This document shows positions 11,849-23,386 of a stretch of DNA of 64,000 bases, piece after piece. This DNA is from Distichodus sexfasciatus (lineage: Eukaryota; Chordata; Actinopteri; Characiformes; Distichodontidae): positions 203,501 through 267,500 of the forward strand of contig JAVGVS010000241.1 in assembly GCA_032718565.1 (NCBI GenBank). Direction: 5' to 3'. Both the position numbers and the translations under genes were made by a program. The notes beneath the pieces are model-generated. The model saw nothing but the letters and a program-made list of their open reading frames with translations, was not told where the DNA came from and ran no database searches. Each line of letters starts with the position of its first letter. Position 1 is the stretch's first letter.

Positions 11849-12440
11849 CCTTTCTCTCTTCTCTCTCTCTCTGTTTCTTTTTCTCTCCCTTTGTCTCTTT
11901 TTCTCTTTTTTTCTCTCTCTCTCTTAGTCTCCCTTTCTCTCTTTTCTCTCTCTCTCTCTCAATCCCTCTCTCGCTCTCTTTTTATCTCTCTCTTTGTCTC
12001 TTTCTCTCTCTCTTTCTCTCTGTCTCTCTCTCACCCAGCACAAACACACACACTCTCTCTCTCTTAGTCTGCCTTTCTCTCTTTTCTCTCTCTCTGTTTC
12101 TTTTTCTCTCCCTTTGTATCTCTTTTTCTCTTTTTTCTGTCTCTCGCTTTCTCTCTCTTTTTCTCTCTCAATCCCTCTCTCTTTATCTTTCTCTCACTTT
12201 GTCTCTCTTTTCTCTCTCTCCCCCCACCCACCCACCACATGCACTCTCTCTCTCCTTCTCCCTCCCACCACAAACACACACTCTGTCCTGCTCTAAATCC
12301 TTAAATCACTTTCCCTATATCCTCTCTCCTGCTCGTTCACCCATGACCTCTCTTTCTTCCCCTGTCCTTCTCTCCCTCCTTTTCTCCCTCTCTCTCTTTC
12401 CCCTCCCTCTCTCCCTTCTTTCTGTAGCAGCCTTCTTCTT
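11380..12440 (+). repeat. CT-rich polypyrimidine tract with AC start
   Basis: About 1.06 kb that is nearly all C and T on the + strand, starting with an (ac)n run. It contains recurring islands 'cacccagcacaaacacac' near 11428, 11688 and 12032, suggesting a larger repeated unit. Long open frames here are artefacts. Confidence 0.9.
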
Positions 12441-12759
12441 CCTTCCCTACTTTTCCCCTTATGCCTCACTGGCTCACCCGGCACTTCATCTGTGAGTGCG
12501 ATGACTTTGTAGCCGCTCTCTGCACACTTGTCCTCCCTGGACACTCTCCCAGGCTGCAGCTTTCTGCTGTGTTTCTCAAGCTCCTCTCAGCACTTCACCA
12601 CACCCATAAACCCCCAGAACCAGCTCGGCCCCATATGTGCCGCTTCTCTTAGTGCTGATGCAGGATATTTAGCCGTCATGTCATTTGAATTTGGTCAGAC
12701 AAAACTTTTCTAGTGACATGAGTGGGTAGTAACAGTGACATTAAGTTCAAATGTATTAT

Positions 12760-13239
12760 GGTAAAGTACTGTGAGTAGAACGCTTGTTATTACTCAGCTA
12801 AAAATACGTTTTGTCTGGAAGATTTGACTGAGCTTTAGCGTTTCAGTGAACGTTGAGTCGTGCGCGCGCCGTGTTTGTTGGCACTGTTTGTTAGTGCGCA
12901 CAAACAGTGCGTTTACCTCGGAAAAAATATCATTTATGCGTTTTTACGCAGTTTTTTTCTGCACTGAATTAATCACAAATAATTTCACATACAGAGGAAT
13001 CAATATGCTGTCCGTTAAGTTCAGAGTCTTGTGATGAACACAGTTATCACAGTGTTCATTTAGTTGCTTACCAATAGCTGAGTGCAGCCAGTGACCGGAA
13101 CACTGCATTTGTCACTTGCAGTGATTGGTTGTCGCGCATATTTCTGCCACGTGTGACGCACGTGATCGCGTAAACATGCCTATAGCCGAACATCGTAATC
13201 GAACTGAACTTTATCACGATCACTAATCGCCCAGCCCTA
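12760..13239. mobile_element. hAT fragment ending 'cgcccagcccta'
   Basis: The right end 'cactaatcgcccagccctaa' is a hAT terminus. The interior 'gagtagaacgct...cagctaaaa' is shared with the C element at 46070-46330. Confidence 0.5.
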
Positions 13240-13972
13240 AATGAAAGATTAATTTGTGTGCCTTTGACAGGCGAAAGGTTGATACTTCACCTTTTACCAA
13301 CCTGTCTGCTTGCTGTAGACAGACCACGTTCTCTGTAACAGGAACGCTGGACAAAACTACCGGAGGGAAATGTTGGGCAGAAGCAAAAGCAGCAACCAAA
13401 AACAGTTATTCAGCTTCTATGTTCCGTTGCTGTTTTGCGGAAAAACACTTTCTTTTGGGTACCTCATGACTGATGAGTATTAAGTCACAGACTGAAAGGG
13501 CTCGGAGCCCATCAGAGCTGAAGTGAACCTGGAAGAGAAATGAAGGCTTATTTAAATGAGGTCGCAGTGTGGAACTTGAATCGCATTTCTCCCGTGATGA
13601 AGGAAATAAATGGCAATAATGAGGCATAGAGTTGCGGTAGTTAAAGGGACGCACGGCATAAAGATGTTATGGTACGATTTTCAGCTGAGGAATTCTGTCA
13701 GCCGTACTCTTACACGTGAGAAATGAGTTCTGACAAAGTGATACTGCACCCAAAAGGACATCGACATTAATAATGATTTGAAGTGGGATGACTGGCACAG
13801 TGAGTCGGTTCCCTTACAGAGTTCCAGCTCCAGGCATCACAGTCGAGGCTGCAGCTGTCAGAATACGGATAGGAAAAACAAGAACTGAGCTCAGATCTGC
13901 AGTCTGAGGAACTTCACTAGTACATCCCCAGTATGCACACTGGCACAATGTGGAACGAGACACCTGACTTAA

Positions 13973-13998
13973 CACACACACACACACACATATATATA
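13973..13998 (+). repeat. AC/AT dinucleotide run
   Basis: (ac)n followed by a short (at)n. Confidence 0.85.
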
Positions 13999-14514
13999 CA
14001 CACACAGCCTGTCTGAAGCAGTGGAATATCCATTAGCACTGCGACAGACTGTGTGAGTCAGTGTGGCAGACACTCGACGAGGTTCATTATGACGGATAAT
14101 GATGATATGAGGCAGGGCTGAGGAGACGGGAAGCGCGTTGTCAGACCGGGAGATTCCCGCTGAATCTCACTCCACTCCGCTGGATGTTCCCCATGAAGAC
14201 TGGGAGGGGAGGCTACACACGGCTACAACACCGACTCGCCCGCGGATTCCCCCGCTGGTTTTCAGTGCGTGCTGGGAGTTGCCTAAGCCGATGCCATCTT
14301 CATAGTATAACACCTCACACACTAAGGAGGTTTTGGGACAATTTGTCTCCTTGTTTAAATGTAAATATAACCTAAACTGGCTAACAAATAAACAAAGCAA
14401 TATTCTTTAAAAAAAAGAAAGTGATCAAAGTAGTCTGTGCAAGTTCACAATATTTTATGCTGCTTTGAAAATGATTTGTGTTCCAACCTTCACAATGCAA
14501 ATTGAGTGTTTATT

Positions 14515-15062
14515 TTGTCATTGTGAACACACCACAGCACAACACACAGTGCACCACCATGAAATGTGACCTCTGCATTTGACCCATCCGTGAACGAGCA
14601 GTGGGCTGCTTTATTTGGGAACTCCCGGGGAAGCAGTGCTTGGGGACGCTGCCTTGCTCATGAACACTAGACATGGCATCGATCCGATATGTGGGTCCAA
14701 TAATGGGAAGTGTTACTGCGGTAAAGCTGGTTTATTGTTGGACATTCACGCTAATTCCTACATATTGATATGACAATGAGCAGAACAAGCAACACAACAC
14801 ACTACAACCCCAAATTCACATCACACCATTATACTGTTTAATTTCCTCAATAACACCAGCTCTCACTCACAGTCTCTGTGTTCCTGATGGTTTTAGTGTC
14901 GTCACTAAATTACAGAGACTGTGTTTAAATGAATGTTTTTTTGATGTTATTTTAATAATAAATGAGTACCTCAGTGGTACCTTTACCAGTTTGGGACTTG
15001 AACCGGCAACCTTCCGATCACAGGGCCAACTCCCTAACCAGTACACTACCATCTTGCCTTTA
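14515..15062 (-). mobile_element. S2 SINE (reverse) split by hAT B
   Basis: The reverse S2 (14515-14667) stops inside 'gctcatga' and resumes at 14962 with 'atgagtacctcagtgg', then runs through its inverted B box to 15062. Confidence 0.7.
14668..14961 (+). mobile_element. hAT B, 3'-truncated, inside S2
   Basis: Starts 'tagacatggcatcgatccg'. Flanks atgaacac and atgagtac agree at 6 of 8. The right terminal repeat is missing; the copy stops in the interior at 'ttttaataataa'. Confidence 0.65.
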
Positions 15063-15069
15063 TATAACA

Positions 15070-15096
15070 ATAATAATAATAATAATAATAATAACA
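15070..15096 (+). repeat. AAT trinucleotide run
   Basis: About eight 'aat' units. Confidence 0.8.
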
Positions 15097-15104
15097 ATAA
15101 TAAC

Positions 15105-15306
15105 ACTCTGGGTGCTCCTGGTTCCTCCCACAGTCCTAAGGCATGCACTATAGGTTAACTGGCGACTCTAAATTGGCCCCGTAATGTGTGAGTGTGATTG
15201 TGTGTGTGCCCTGCGGTGTGTTGGCGCCTGCCCAGGGTGGTTCCCTGCCCTGCGTCCAAAAGGCTCCGGTCCCCGCCGCGACCACAGATAAAGAATGAAT
15301 GAATGA
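15105..15306 (+). mobile_element. S3 SINE 3' half
   Basis: 'cctcccacagtcctaaggca', 'gcgactctaaattggcc' and an (aatg)n tail. Confidence 0.75.
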
Positions 15307-16193
15307 ATTAATTAAAAACTATATAATAAAAAATATATATAATAATAATTTATGCAGCTTTGAAAACGAATGTTCAGATATCACAGTTCCCTTCCTCTTC
15401 CTCCCCAGACTTGAGGTTGCCAGATCCTCATATTTGTCCAATCTAGTGTCTACTGTTAGGTTTGGTATTGCCATAATTATCGTGCTAATGTTTGCGCTGT
15501 TAGCACACTGCCTCAGCGCAACACGATGCTGATGTTAGTCATCACAAGTCACCGTTTTTGTTTCTCGAACATTTCAGTCGGTCGGATGACCCACCTGCAC
15601 ATGGGCCACAATCTGTGATTCAACATGAATAATGTTATTCAGCTGTTGGAAATATTGGAAATATTCATCCCTTCGTCTGGTGGTGATACAAGTTAGTCAA
15701 CGTTGGCTAAATCTTACGTGTCCAGTAGAAAATTAGCCACAATTAGGCTTCTGTCTCTGGTTTCTTCAACACTTTCAGCCGTCTCCATCTTTCAAATGCA
15801 TCTCTAATTAGTTTACTTTTGTATTGAGTTTGTGAAATTTAGGGTCAATACATAGCAGGTTTTATTAATTAATGACTCAGTTTGTTATTCCCATAACACA
15901 TATGACAATCTGTATTTATTACTAGATATTGCATCACATATTTCTTTATTTCCTGCCACACTGGATTCCGAGCTTGAGTTTATTAGCAGGTTTAGTAGGT
16001 GTGTCACGACGGGGAGATCACCAAACTCTGCTGGAATTTGGACTGGATTTGTGCGCCCCGGCATGAGAATATTCTCTTCCAGAGAAAATCCTCTTATTTC
16101 TCCTTTGTCTTCATGCATAATTTTCCATAATGTCAACGTACAAGTTGATATAAGCGCTTTATCAGTGCTACCGTTTCCTGGTTTCTAATGCAG

Positions 16194-16271
16194 GAGCACC
16201 CTGTGGTCATCACGAAATTCATCCGCGGAGCCAGAGAAGTGGAGGTGGACGCCGTGGCCAGATCTGGAAAG
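16194..16271 (+). CDS. cps1: cps1 window exon 2 (ATP-grasp domain 2)
   Basis: The exon encodes 26 residues, EHPVVITKFIRGAREVEVDA then VARSGK, in phase 0 at both ends. The acceptor is 'tctaatgcag' and the donor 'gtcaga'. It matches human residues about 1161-1186. The K-F-x-x-G-A-R-E-V-E-V-D-A run is the part of the ATP-grasp fold that lines the nucleotide pocket, equivalent to E. coli CarB 'GA-EVDVDA'. No frame break or missing conserved residue is visible. Confidence 0.95.
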
Positions 16272-16916
16272 GTCAGACGCTAATTTATAGTCCACAAAGT
16301 CCACACACAAAACAAATGGCCATTATTGCTGTTTGTTTACTGTCACAATACTGCAGTGGGAATGTCTGAATGTACACGTGTGTGAATGTGTGCACGTGTG
16401 TGCTGGCACTTGTGATGCATGAGTCAGGAAATGAATATAACGGCAGAAAGAAGTTTATCGGGCAAAGATCAGTGCAGCCTGGATGCATTAAATTGAAATC
16501 GGTCAAAAGCGAAATGCGAGGCTCTTGATTCTGATTGAATCTGTGTCTGTGAATCACAGAGCCACGAGAGAGTGACTTCATTATGCAACAGATGGAGGTT
16601 TTCATCTGTTGTGGGTTACCTTCTGGAACAGGGATGTTATCCCCCCATAATAACAGCTTTAATGAAAACAAATGTTACACACTGCCTTTTCAGCAGTTAT
16701 TTTCCTTTCGCCTTCTGGCTCCCCGGCGTATAGCAGCTCCTACAGTCATTTCATACCAGCAATGTGCCGTCTTATGAGGGAGAGCTGACATCCTGCAGAG
16801 ACTATTATATTGTAATGGGGTAACAAGTTTAAAAGAAATGCATATTTAATCTGCTACTTTAAATATTATATCCGTCTGATTCTGTTTATTTCTACTTGCA
16901 TATTTATTATAATAAG

Positions 16917-17638
16917 TAGAGATGTAACCGATCCGATATCTGGATCGGTATCGGTCCGATAACGGCTCAAATGGCTGGATCGGGTATCGGTGCCATTGGG
17001 CCGTTCTATGCATTGGTTATGCATGGGAAGTGGCACTGCGGTAAAGTAGAGCTGAAACGATTGTTCCAATAACTCGAATAATTCTATGACAAAAAATGGG
17101 CAAGGCAATTATTCTATAATCAGGGCTTGGTTTAATTCATTTTACTCTCTAGAGCAGCTCCGCTTGTATTTCACACGGAGGCTTAATGGTGACACACAAG
17201 GTTTTCTGTGACGCGATCAAGACAAGACCTGATCCCTCTGCATGTGAAAGTATTTGAGATGTCCGTGCACTAAAACAGAAGTAAATGCATAAAAACGCGT
17301 AAATGACACGATGTAAACACCCTCGCTGTGTTAATGACCGCGCGCATGAGCGGCGTAACTCGCTAAAACGCTCCAGTTCGGTCAAAGTGTCCCCTTTATT
17401 ACAGACACAAACCACATTTTAGCTGATGAATAACCACAACAACCAGCGTTGTACTCACAGTTCTGTCGTTTATTTAGAATTTCCCATAGATTTTCCATCG
17501 TCTATTCTGGACGGCGCGTGGAGGGTTTTGGGAAATGTAGTTCTCAGAGACTCGGATTTATAACGTATAAGCAGATATCTAAATGTACAATATCGGTATC
17601 GTATCGGACATTAAAAAAGTGGTGTCGTGACATCTCTA
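16917..17638 (+). mobile_element. Composite hAT B/C, perfect 8-bp TSD
   Basis: TIR 'tagagatgtaaccgat' / 'gtgacatctcta', flanked by ataataag at 16909-16916 and 17639-17646. From 17047 it contains the left end of family C ('tagagctgaaacgattg'). Confidence 0.85.
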
Positions 17639-17756
17639 ATAATAAGTCACACTCATCATGAACAGTTTTGAAACTGAGGTGAACTTAGTGAACAAAATTG
17701 GTTTGATATTTTAACCAACGTGCCAACTCTTATTAATGATGTGTTATAATACTATG

Positions 17757-17830
17757 GCAGCAGCTAACGATTATTTTGTTAATTGATTAATCGGAAAAAT
17801 TAATCAAATTTTCAGTCCAGTTCAAAGGTC
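17757..17830 (+). mobile_element. Family C hAT left-end fragment
   Basis: 'ggcagcagctaacgattatt' and 'ttgattaatcgga' resemble the C terminus; no matching right end. Confidence 0.4.
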
Positions 17831-17916
17831 CAGTTCAGTTCATCATATCGTCTCTGTCGGGCAGAAGCCTTTTATGTCCAAAACGTGTTCTTATTCTTAC
17901 CTCCAAAAACGATATA

Positions 17917-18679
17917 CAGTCAGACCTCGGACATTCGTGAAGTGAGATTCCAGAACCTGTCGCAAATGAGGAGGATTCGCTGATGTTTGGTTGAGTTACT
18001 AAAAATGGTAATACGTGCTTATTTCTGTAGTTTAAACCCCAAATATGACCCCAGTCATGCACTGAAGATAGTTATCACACTTGTAAGTAATGCGCGCGTG
18101 TTGAACTGAGATGCGGGAAGCTGAACCGCGATTTCACGCATGTAATACACACAGCGTCTGCGCTACCAGCCAATCAACAGCGAGGAAAGCTGGTAACCAT
18201 GCTCTGTGATTGGCTACTTCCAGCCCTTCCAGTGTTTATAGCACCTTTCAAGAAATTTGAATTTACATTAGCGTGTATTTACTATTACAAAATAGTAAAT
18301 TAACTGTTTTCTAATATTTATGTAACCATTAGCGCTCAAAAGGAATAAACGATTGGGATTCGCGTCTTGTAAAGGTACAGTACGGTATGTACCTAAAAAG
18401 GAATGTTTCCGTAAGAAAGCCATGTTTTTTATAGGGATTTTTTAACTGATTTATAATGTATGTCTTGAACTTTCCCCAAAAACACGGTAGAATCTTCATT
18501 AACTAAATTTTTCTTACCAATTTTACACTTAGAAGCATGAAAACTTATAGGGTTTTTCAAGGATTTCGCAGATGTGCGAAAAAAAACGCAGATGCAGAAA
18601 AGTTCGGTTCCAATGAAATTTTCGCGGATCTGTGAATTTTCGCGGATCTCACGAAGTGCGACTGCACGAGGGCTGACTG
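17917..18679. mobile_element. pogo/Tigger-like element, TA TSD
   Basis: 'cagtcagacctcgg...cgtgaagtgaga' pairs with 'tctcacgaagtgcgactgc...gggctgactg', with TA on both sides (17915-17916, 18680-18681). The terminus resembles the widespread 'cagtcatccctcg' mariner/Tigger ends. Non-coding. Confidence 0.7.
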
Positions 18680-18701
18680 TATATTCTAAGTATATGAACA
18701 T

Positions 18702-19858
18702 TAGAGGTGTGAACCATTACTGGTCTCACGATTCAATTACGATTATTAGATCAACGATTCGTTTCAATACGATATCACGATGCACCCCATCCATTTTTCT
18801 ACATTACGTCACGTTGCACACAGATCGGGCAGCCATAGTTGCTACCGTGATGTTCTTTTTAACTTGATTTTTTATTCCGTAGACAGAAAATCACCAAGCA
18901 ATGTCATTGTGATATAATTCATTATGATATAATTTCAACCGCTTCTGTCCCAGGGTGACAACCATTCGGACTAAGCAGTTTGAGTGTTGAGTGGGGGGAG
19001 TTATTTTTTTTGGTATTATTTTTTGATATTTGCATTAAAACAGATAATAAAGATGCCCAAATCATCTGGAAATGTTTTAAAGTGATTTGTGACTCTGCAC
19101 GGCAAAACCAGTCGCTTGTCGCAACAGAGATTTACAAGAAAAACGAGCGTTTATGTTGCGTGTGGTAAAATTTTGGATTTTTTGTTTTTAGTGTTTTGAA
19201 ACAGTGGAAGGTCTATACTGTACTGTTGTGAATAAATTTGGCTGAAAAACTTACCCTTTCCATCCTAAAAACGTGACTCTCTTGAGGTGAGGAATTCAAT
19301 TCCAGCAGAATGTTAAAAGTTTGTGTTTTGACCGCTCTACTTCAATATTTACGGTAAATCCACTGGTTGACTAGCGTGAAGATGTTTCTCCGGAATCCAT
19401 CTTCGTCTCCCGAGTTCAGTTAACCTAACGCAGGTAGGCTATCCGTGTGGCTGTGAACGCAGCGTAGGCTACCGTAAATACAAACGTAGCTGCGACCGCA
19501 CCAAGCGTCTGTGAGTGCTACGGCGATAGTCAACTTCAAAGGCAGATTTCTCCGTTTCTCACTTGGCGTGACAGGAGAAACCCGACTCCTTTGAATGTTG
19601 ATATCTGTCATATGTCGTTCCATTCATTCCATATAGGTATCATTTTGAAGCTTGAATTATGCCGTTTCATGAAAACATAATAACTCAATTTTGAAAATTT
19701 GCGACAAGTGACTGGTTTTGCCGTGGAGGGTCACATTTCAGTAGTGTCACAGGCCACCTGCATTGCTGCCTCCGGCCATTAGGACCGCCGGTTGAAAAAA
19801 GAATCGTCTACGTCTGCGTCGCGATACATCGATTATGAGATTAATTACAGCACCCCTA
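18702..19858. mobile_element. hAT-like family P, perfect 8-bp TSD, nested A
   Basis: Ends 'tagaggtgtgaacc' and 'cagcacccct', flanked by atgaacat at 18694-18701 and 19859-19866. Element A copy 2 interrupts it. Confidence 0.85.
19089..19734. mobile_element. Family A inverted-repeat element, copy 2
   Basis: The best-preserved A copy: 36-bp terminal repeats with three mismatches (left gtgactctgcacggcaaaac, right end inverse gtgaccctccacggcaaaac), flanked by attt at 19085-19088 and 19735-19738. 646 bp, no coding frame. Confidence 0.85.
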
Positions 19859-20224
19859 ATGAACATGGTACATAAATAGACGAACAAGCCGTTTTCAACA
19901 CTGCATTGGTTAAGTATTTCTAAAACTCTTAGGCCAACGTGAAGACTGACTAATAGAATTGTTTTATTCCCGAAACTGCCCAAAACCAAAGTCTGAAAAT
20001 GGACCTACGAGGTTTCCGCCCGACAGCGACAATATGCAGAGATGGATTCTGTAATATTGCCCCTTTTTGTCAGTAATTGCAGAGTGTCAGAAGATGTTTA
20101 ATATTGTGTATTACTTAACATGTATTTATGACTTGTTTAGTTCTTTTAATATGAACTTTTCTATTCAGAGTGGGTACCAGCACTGGTGTTCTCTCCACTC
20201 TTTGAATATTTAATGATTTTCCAG

Positions 20225-20332
20225 GTGCTGGTCCACGCCATTACAGAGCACGTGGAGGACGCTGGAGTTCACTCAGGAGACGCCACCCTGATGCTGCCCA
20301 CTCAGAGCATCAGCCAAGGAGCTCTGGAGAAG
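20225..20332 (+). CDS. cps1: cps1 window exon 3 (ATP-grasp 2, catalytic loop)
   Basis: This exon encodes 36 residues containing EHVEDAGVHSGDATLMLPTQ, the signature loop of the carbamate-phosphorylating ATP-grasp domain (CarB has HIEEAGVHSGDS). It matches human residues about 1187-1222 and is in phase 0 at both ends. The acceptor is 'gattttccag'. The donor 'gtcaca' fits the consensus poorly after the GT, but no better site keeps the frame. The following intron is the shortest seen (509 bases). Confidence 0.95.
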
Positions 20333-20841
20333 GTCACAACTCTTTCCTGTGTAGATTTCCAGCTTTTGCTCCTGCGCTCGGCAACATGGAGCACCGCACG
20401 GGGAGATTCCTATACTACTCCATTTGAACCCAATAATGAGGGAGAATCGTAAAGGAAATCGTAAGGAGGAATAAGCTCATGAATCTGATGAAACTTTTCA
20501 CATCCAAAACTTATTTGATGTGGAACGTTTGCAGTTGATATAGATGGATTAAGATTCGATCCTTCTCTTTGATCAAGTGACACTCGGCTTGGGTTTGCCT
20601 CCCCCCAAATCCAGCTCAGTTTGTCAGCGGTGTCATATCGGAGTTCTATTTGCATTTACTTTTCATAATGTCTCCGGCTCAGTATTCCATCCTGTGTTGG
20701 CGACGGGGCTGCGCGTAACCTCGCGGGTGATTGATATAATCTCACTCTCCTGTGCATACTTATCGTTTTTTTTTAAACTGAGTTATATTCCGCAGGATTT
20801 TTCTGTATTTGATTTTATTTTTTTTCGGTGGTAATTTTCAG
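20333..20841 (+). other. cps1: cps1 intron, 509 bases
   Basis: This short intron has no recognisable repeat and ends in a T-rich tract before 'ttttcag'. Confidence 0.85.
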
Positions 20842-20931
20842 GTGAAGACCGCCACCCGGAAAATTGCGAAGGCGTTCGAGATTTCAGGGCCGTTTAACAC
20901 TCAATTTCTGGTGAAAGGCAACGATGTTATG
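20842..20931 (+). CDS. cps1: cps1 window exon 4 (ATP-grasp domain 2)
   Basis: Thirty residues, VKTATRKIAKAFEISGPFNT then QFLVKGNDVM, phase 0 at both ends, acceptor 'aattttcag', donor 'gtaaga'. They match human residues about 1223-1252. The helix TATRKIAKAF and the strand GPFNTQFLVKGNDV are typical of the ATP-grasp C-lobe. The glutamine in NTQF corresponds to a metal/ATP-phosphate ligand in CarB (assigned by family knowledge). Confidence 0.95.
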
Positions 20932-21473
20932 GTAAGATATTGGTGCTCAACTCCCTATGAAATATATGTGTGGACTTCTAAAGTTGAATTGAGTTTTTCG
21001 GGGTCCTCTAAATGGATTAGTTTTTCGGAAATGAATTTGACATGCACTGCTGTACCCTACTTTATCTAATCTTTCAGAACACAAATTAATAGTCGTTCTT
21101 TTTATCTGCGTACCCCGAGGAACCATGCAAATAGACAAATTAACCAAGGACGATTACAATTTTGAGTCACTACTTTTAGGGCATGTCAGTGTAACCACCA
21201 GTTTAAAGGGACGCTTTCCTTAATAACCTGTTTGCTGCTCTTCATCTTTAGGAATGCAGCTTGTAGCTTGTAGTTCCTTAGAGAGCTTGTGTGCGAGCAT
21301 GGCAGTCCTTGCTCTTTGCCCACTGTGGGCACAGCTAGAGAGGTGCCTGTGATCTCCTGAGATTCCTGTAGTGTCTTTTAAACGGGACACTGCTCTCATG
21401 ATCACTTTAGGTGCCTCACTGAAAGGAGACTTCTGCATGAAAAGTCAGAGACAGCAAGGAGAAAAGAAAATTA

Positions 21474-21612
21474 AGGCAGTAGGTAGCTGAACAGTTACGG
21501 AGTTGCCCCTGTGATCAGAAGATTGTTGGTTCAAGTCCTGGACTGGTAAAAAAGGTACCACTGAGGTACTCATGAGCAAGGTACCGTCCCCAAGCTTCTC
21601 CCTGAACACACT
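21474..21612 (+). mobile_element. S2 SINE, 5' part
   Basis: 'ttggttcaagtcctgg', 'taccactgaggtactcatga' and 'gtaccgtccccaagc', then diverges. Confidence 0.7.
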
Positions 21613-21767
21613 ATTTACAATGAATTAGAAGTGTTCTTGACTTTCCTGTAGATACACTGATTTGTAGTGGTGTTGTGTTATATTGAGTATGAATATTTTC
21701 CATTGAGCAGAATTTTGTTTTGATACTTACAGTTAGTGGAATTTGCATGTATTTAGAGTGTGGTTAG

Positions 21768-22680
21768 TTCGATTTCGATAATTATCATGACATTTGTCAT
21801 ATTTATTGTCATATTATGTTCTGGGGTTTCTCTATTGTTATACAAAGAGAATGAACAAGGTAAAATAATCAAACAATCTTAAACACAGCTTACTCGATTT
21901 TGATTGGCTAGCAAAAGACAGGTGACATTGACGAGCCCAACGCTGTTGTAAAAGTTGAATGGATTTCAACTTGAAGCGCTCTGAGCGCTACGGTAAAAAA
22001 AGCGTCTCGACTGAGTGCTAAAGCCCAAAGGATTTGTATTAAAAAAGGAGCTGCCAGTGAAAAAAAAAAAGTGTTCGGAGAGCAGTCAAAACCTCACGTC
22101 CAGAGCGCTTTCTCGGCACTTGTTGTTGCTAAGTTACAAAAATATCATCGGGCACTTCCCTTCCGCGTTCGTTCCTATTTCATGTAAACATTGTAACGCG
22201 TTCTTTTGAGAATTTAGATGCAGCTGTTCGACGTCTTCGTGATTCTGTCTTTTATCGTTTGTGGATGCGGCAGGATTTTTATTTGAATTAATGAATTTTT
22301 TTCTGGGGGGACGTAGTCAAGGCGGGAGGGATTTGTTGTCAACGTGGCCGCCTTAACTGTAAAGCGCTGTGGGAAACCCTGCACCTTCATCTCCTCCTTC
22401 ACTCATCGCGACATCCTGGTTGCTCGACAGCTTTTCCTACGCGTGACCACTTTGCTAATATTAACCACGGGGCTTCCTCGTGTGCGATGGGCAAATTTTC
22501 ATCGTTGGCTATGATTGGCTGTTGTGCTAGCGTTAAGCCAAGCCCACTCGCTACGTGATATGCCAAAGACATTGTTTATCTCAACGCATTGTCACGTAGT
22601 GGAGAAAAGAAGTATGATCAAATTTTATAGCCTACGTTTATGAACCTTATCGTTATCACATTTATTTTCGCCCAACACTA
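21768..22680. mobile_element. hAT family E, left-truncated
   Basis: Shares 'cgatttcgataattatc' and 'ataatcaaacaat' with E at 42319-43208 and ends 'ttcgcccaacacta'. Confidence 0.6.
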
Positions 22681-23386
22681 GGGCCCGATCCCAATACCCC
22701 ACTTAGCCCTACCCTTCCGTTTTGCGCGTACCCGCGTAGGGAAGTGTTGTCCCATTTCTTTTTAGCAGCGAGGGGTAGTGGTGTTCAGCCCTCAAGATAG
22801 CCCTCGAAATAGAGATTTTTCAGATGCTGACTCAAAACCGAGTGACAGGCGAAAATTCCCACAATGCATTGCAATACACAATCAAGAAAAGAAAAGATGG
22901 CTAGCGGTGTGGGGAAGGAAGTTCATAAATGTAAGTACATCTTTATAAATACGCCTGCAAAAAAATAAAATTTTAGCGGAATATCTTAGTTTAATGTAAG
23001 TTTAATGTAAGTGAAACGGAGTATGAGGTTGAACTTTTCAAAAACTCCGTGCTAGTGCTAATTCCGTGCGTAGAGACAGAGCAGTATCTCTGTAGTATTT
23101 ATAGAAAAAGAACCGAGCAGGGGTGAGTTTCACAAAACCGTTGAAAAAATAAGCACGTATTATTCAGAGAGAGAGCGTTCAAAGTCCTTTTTATGTAGTT
23201 TTTTGGCTACGACACTTTTGGAAACTCACCCCCGATTGTTTTCTGACGTACGTGAGTGGTGTCCCGGTTCCTAGGTAAAGATTTCAAGCCCTACCTCTTG
23301 TGGCCACGATCTGTGAAGTCAACTTCGAAAGGGAGGGCCCTCGAAATCGAGTGGTAGGGCTAAGGGAGGAGAAATGGGATTGGGCC
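22681..23386. mobile_element. Family D long-TIR element
   Basis: The left arm 'gggcccgatcccaatacccc' followed by 'cttagccctacc' pairs with the right arm 'ggtagggctaag...gggattgggcc' over about 37 bases. TA on both sides. It abuts E on the left and B on the right. Confidence 0.7.

Larger units (their letters stand above)
9297..16193 (+). other. cps1: cps1 intron, 6.9 kb
   Basis: This intron carries S1 (9718-9900), S2 split by hAT F (9962-10905), the CT-rich tract (11380-12440), a hAT end fragment (12760-13239), an AC/AT microsatellite, an S2 split by B (14515-15062), an AAT run and an S3 3' half. The stretches 10906-11330, 13240-13970, 13999-14500 and 15307-16193 show nothing I can name. Confidence 0.85.
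16272..20224 (+). other. cps1: cps1 intron, 4.0 kb, mostly DNA transposons
   Basis: From 16917 to 19866 the intron is almost continuous transposon: B, a C fragment, a pogo/Tigger-like element, and hAT P with A nested inside. The stretches 16272-16900 and 19867-20224 are unassigned. Confidence 0.85.

Noticed and set aside
11329..12495. 388-residue open frame rich in Ser/Leu
   Set aside because: It is the translation of a CT repeat with no domain and no codon structure.
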